Assembly (NCBI GenBank): GCA_945957225.1
Contig: CAMFKK010000071.1
Location: 1-8,916, forward strand
DNA: 8,916 nucleotides
Source: an uncultured Sphingobacteriia bacterium
GTDB taxonomy: Bacteria > Bacteroidota > Bacteroidia > Chitinophagales > Chitinophagaceae
Direction: 5' to 3'
Positions 7,882-8,916 of this stretch are shown here, one piece after another. Made by a program: the position numbers and the translations under genes. Numbering within the stretch: the first letter of the stretch is position 1; each line of letters opens with the position of its first letter. Under the pieces are notes generated by a model that saw only the letters and a program-made list of their open reading frames with translations, did not search any database and was not told the origin of the DNA.

Positions 7882-8310
7882 TTAATCGGTTAATTTATCT
7901 GATACCTGATTCATGTTTTTAACCAGTTCTTTAATGTCTTGGTTATCTAAAGAACTTGCATAAGCTGCTTGTGATCTGGCTACACAGGCTTGTAATTCTG
8001 GTAATAATTGTTTTGCTTTTGGACTGGGATATACATTGGTGGTTTTGCCTTCTGTTGTTCTAACAACCAGTTTTCTTTCTTCCAGTTTTTCAAGCAAACG
8101 ACTGATAGTACTGGGTGTTAGTTGCAATTGGTCTGCAATGGCTCCTGGTTGAATACCGGGATCATCCAAAACCAACATCAATAAATAACCATGACTGGGT
8201 GATAAGTCTACCGGCTTCCAACTTTCAATGGCCAATTTCTCTACCTTTCTCGCCAAAGCGTTGCTGGTAAAGTATAGACATTTTGAAAATTTGCAGTCCG
8301 ATGTTTTCAT
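7882..8310 (-). CDS. MarR-family transcriptional regulator
   Basis: This 142-residue dimeric winged-helix DNA-binding protein has normal length for MarR. Helix-turn-helix residues are about 53-77 (QPGAIADQLQLTPSTISRLL), with the recognition helix around 66-76 and the wing at about 81-95 (LVVRTTEGKTTNVY). The flanking N- and C-terminal helices form the dimer interface. Three cysteines are present: C6 and C11 in the first helix (CKFSKCLYFTSNALAR) and C109. C11 lies two residues from where OhrR-type peroxide sensors carry their reactive cysteine, so redox or electrophile sensing is possible but unproven. The ATG at 8310 sits 7 nt after a perfect -7 box, so the leader is very short or absent. A palindrome in its own promoter suggests autorepression. 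It lies between two NAD(P)-binding protein genes on the same strand, the usual setting for a local MarR switch. Confidence 0.9.
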   Translation of the reverse strand: MKTSDCKFSKCLYFTSNALARKVEKLAIESWKPVDLSPSHGYLLMLVLDDPGIQPGAIADQLQLTPSTISRLLEKLEERKLVVRTTEGKTTNVYPSPKAKQLLPELQACVARSQAAYASSLDNQDIKELVKNMNQVSDKLTD

Positions 8311-8317
8311 GAGAGGG

Positions 8318-8348
8318 CAAAGATAATTATCTTATTTGTATATGCAAA
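8318..8348 (-). promoter_or_regulatory. marR promoter (Bacteroidota sigma-A type)
   Basis: On the minus strand a TTTG -33 element (8348-8345) and a perfect -7 element TATCTTTG (8325-8318, consensus TAnnTTTG) are 19 nt apart, which is the standard spacing. Transcription would start within a few bases of the ATG at 8310, predicting a nearly leaderless message. The -33 element lies inside the operator palindrome. Confidence 0.8.
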
Positions 8349-8349
8349 T
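8334..8349 (-). promoter_or_regulatory. Putative MarR operator overlapping the marR -33 element
   Basis: Read on the minus strand this is ATTTGCATATACAAAT, a palindrome with 7 of 8 base pairs symmetric. It covers the -33 box of the marR promoter, so a bound dimer would block RNA polymerase. A near-copy lies before the next gene (7849-7864). Together they give the shared pattern TTTG(C/T)ATATACAA. Confidence 0.75.
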
Positions 8350-8373
8350 ATATTTTTTAGACCATTTTCCCTG

Positions 8374-8916
8374 TTAAATTTGATCTGATAGTAAGATGGT
8401 TGTCCCTTTTTCATTTTCTAACAAGGAATGGGTTAGCATGGATTGGGCAATCTTGATGGCAGGGATAGAACGGTATTTGCGCAAACTTCCTACCAATAAG
8501 GGGTTGATCCATCCATTGATCATAGCTGCCATTTTTTCTCCAGAACGGTGTTCTATTCTATTGCCCGTAATCAAAGCGGGTCTAAAAATGGTCAATTGTT
8601 CAAAACCAATGGCTTCTAGTGCCACTTCCATTGCAGCTTTTACCCTACTATAGAAAAAACTGGAATTGGCACTTGCTCCCATGGCACTAATCACCATCAT
8701 TTTTTTGGTACCAGCCCCAAATTGCAAACGCGCAAATTTAACGGGGTATTCCAAGTCTACTTTTTTAAAGGCTTCCTTGGTTTTTACTTTTTTAATGGTA
8801 GTTCCCAAACAACAAAAAAGGGTATCGGCTTGAACAATCCCTTGGAATTGGTCAAAGTCAATCAAATGCTCCTGAAGCTTTGGATGTTGCACGCCAAGGG
8901 TTCTTCTAACATAGAC
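8374..8916 (-). CDS. TIP30/HTATIP2-like NAD(P)-binding protein, 5' part missing
   Basis: 180 residues are visible and the frame stays open to the right edge, so the true start lies outside the window; the GTG at 8892 is internal. The first visible residues (VYVRRTLGVQHPKL) fit the end of beta-2 and the following loop of a Rossmann fold. The dinucleotide-binding loop, probably about 35-40 residues, is therefore missing. DTLFCCLGTT, the VISAMGASANSSFFYSRVK stretch and the LTIFRPALITG segment match the TIP30/HTATIP2 group of atypical SDRs (usual length about 215 residues). YSRVK (8638-8652) supplies the SDR Tyr and Lys. Bacterial members have no agreed substrate. The stop codon is 63 bp upstream of marR on the same strand, and marR has its own promoter in that gap, so marR can be expressed independently. 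Confidence 0.85.
   Translation of the reverse strand, partial: VYVRRTLGVQHPKLQEHLIDFDQFQGIVQADTLFCCLGTTIKKVKTKEAFKKVDLEYPVKFARLQFGAGTKKMMVISAMGASANSSFFYSRVKAAMEVALEAIGFEQLTIFRPALITGNRIEHRSGEKMAAMINGWINPLLVGSLRKYRSIPAIKIAQSMLTHSLLENEKGTTILLSDQI

Noticed and set aside
8396..8653. Open frame of 85 codons on the + strand at the right end.
   Set aside because: It is antisense to the well-supported TIP30-like gene and has no recognisable motif.

Overview
The window looks like a piece of a Bacteroidota chromosome, and I lean towards the Chitinophagaceae. The grounds are moderately AT-rich DNA, no Shine-Dalgarno sequences before the starts, promoter -7 elements of the Bacteroidota form TAnnTTTG, an FtsX and a long LeuRS of the Bacteroidota kind, and a secreted DPP IV. 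I see no tRNA, rRNA, CRISPR array, insertion sequence or prophage gene. No stretch longer than about 300 bases lacks a gene. The genus-level guess rests on general resemblance only.

Layout: 1-270 (-) is the 5' part of ftsX, running off the left edge. A 165-bp divergent promoter region follows, where two perfect -7 boxes form an inverted repeat. leuS (436-3207, +) ends at a strong intrinsic terminator. Three further + strand genes follow: a signal-peptide-bearing dipeptidyl peptidase IV (3326-5509), a small RBBP9/YdeN-type serine hydrolase only 17 bp later (5527-6060), and a leaderless M23 (LytM-type) metallopeptidase (6161-6895). Facing them on the - strand are an NmrA-like NAD(P)-binding oxidoreductase (6932-7819), a MarR regulator (7882-8310) and a TIP30/HTATIP2-like NAD(P)-binding protein (8374-8916, running off the right edge).

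How they work together: the left half is housekeeping (division/cell-wall control and translation) plus extracellular peptide breakdown. The right half is a small regulated module. The MarR gene has a good Bacteroidota promoter whose -33 element lies inside a palindrome. A second copy of that palindrome, 14 of 16 bases identical, lies just upstream of the NmrA-like gene. The simplest reading is a MarR repressor that controls itself and a neighbouring NAD(P)-dependent oxidoreductase, perhaps in response to a redox or electrophile signal through N-terminal cysteines. I found no clearly new biological system. The items most worth following are this operator pair and the cytoplasmic-looking M23 protein, which resembles a domain otherwise found in large kinase/aminotransferase fusions.
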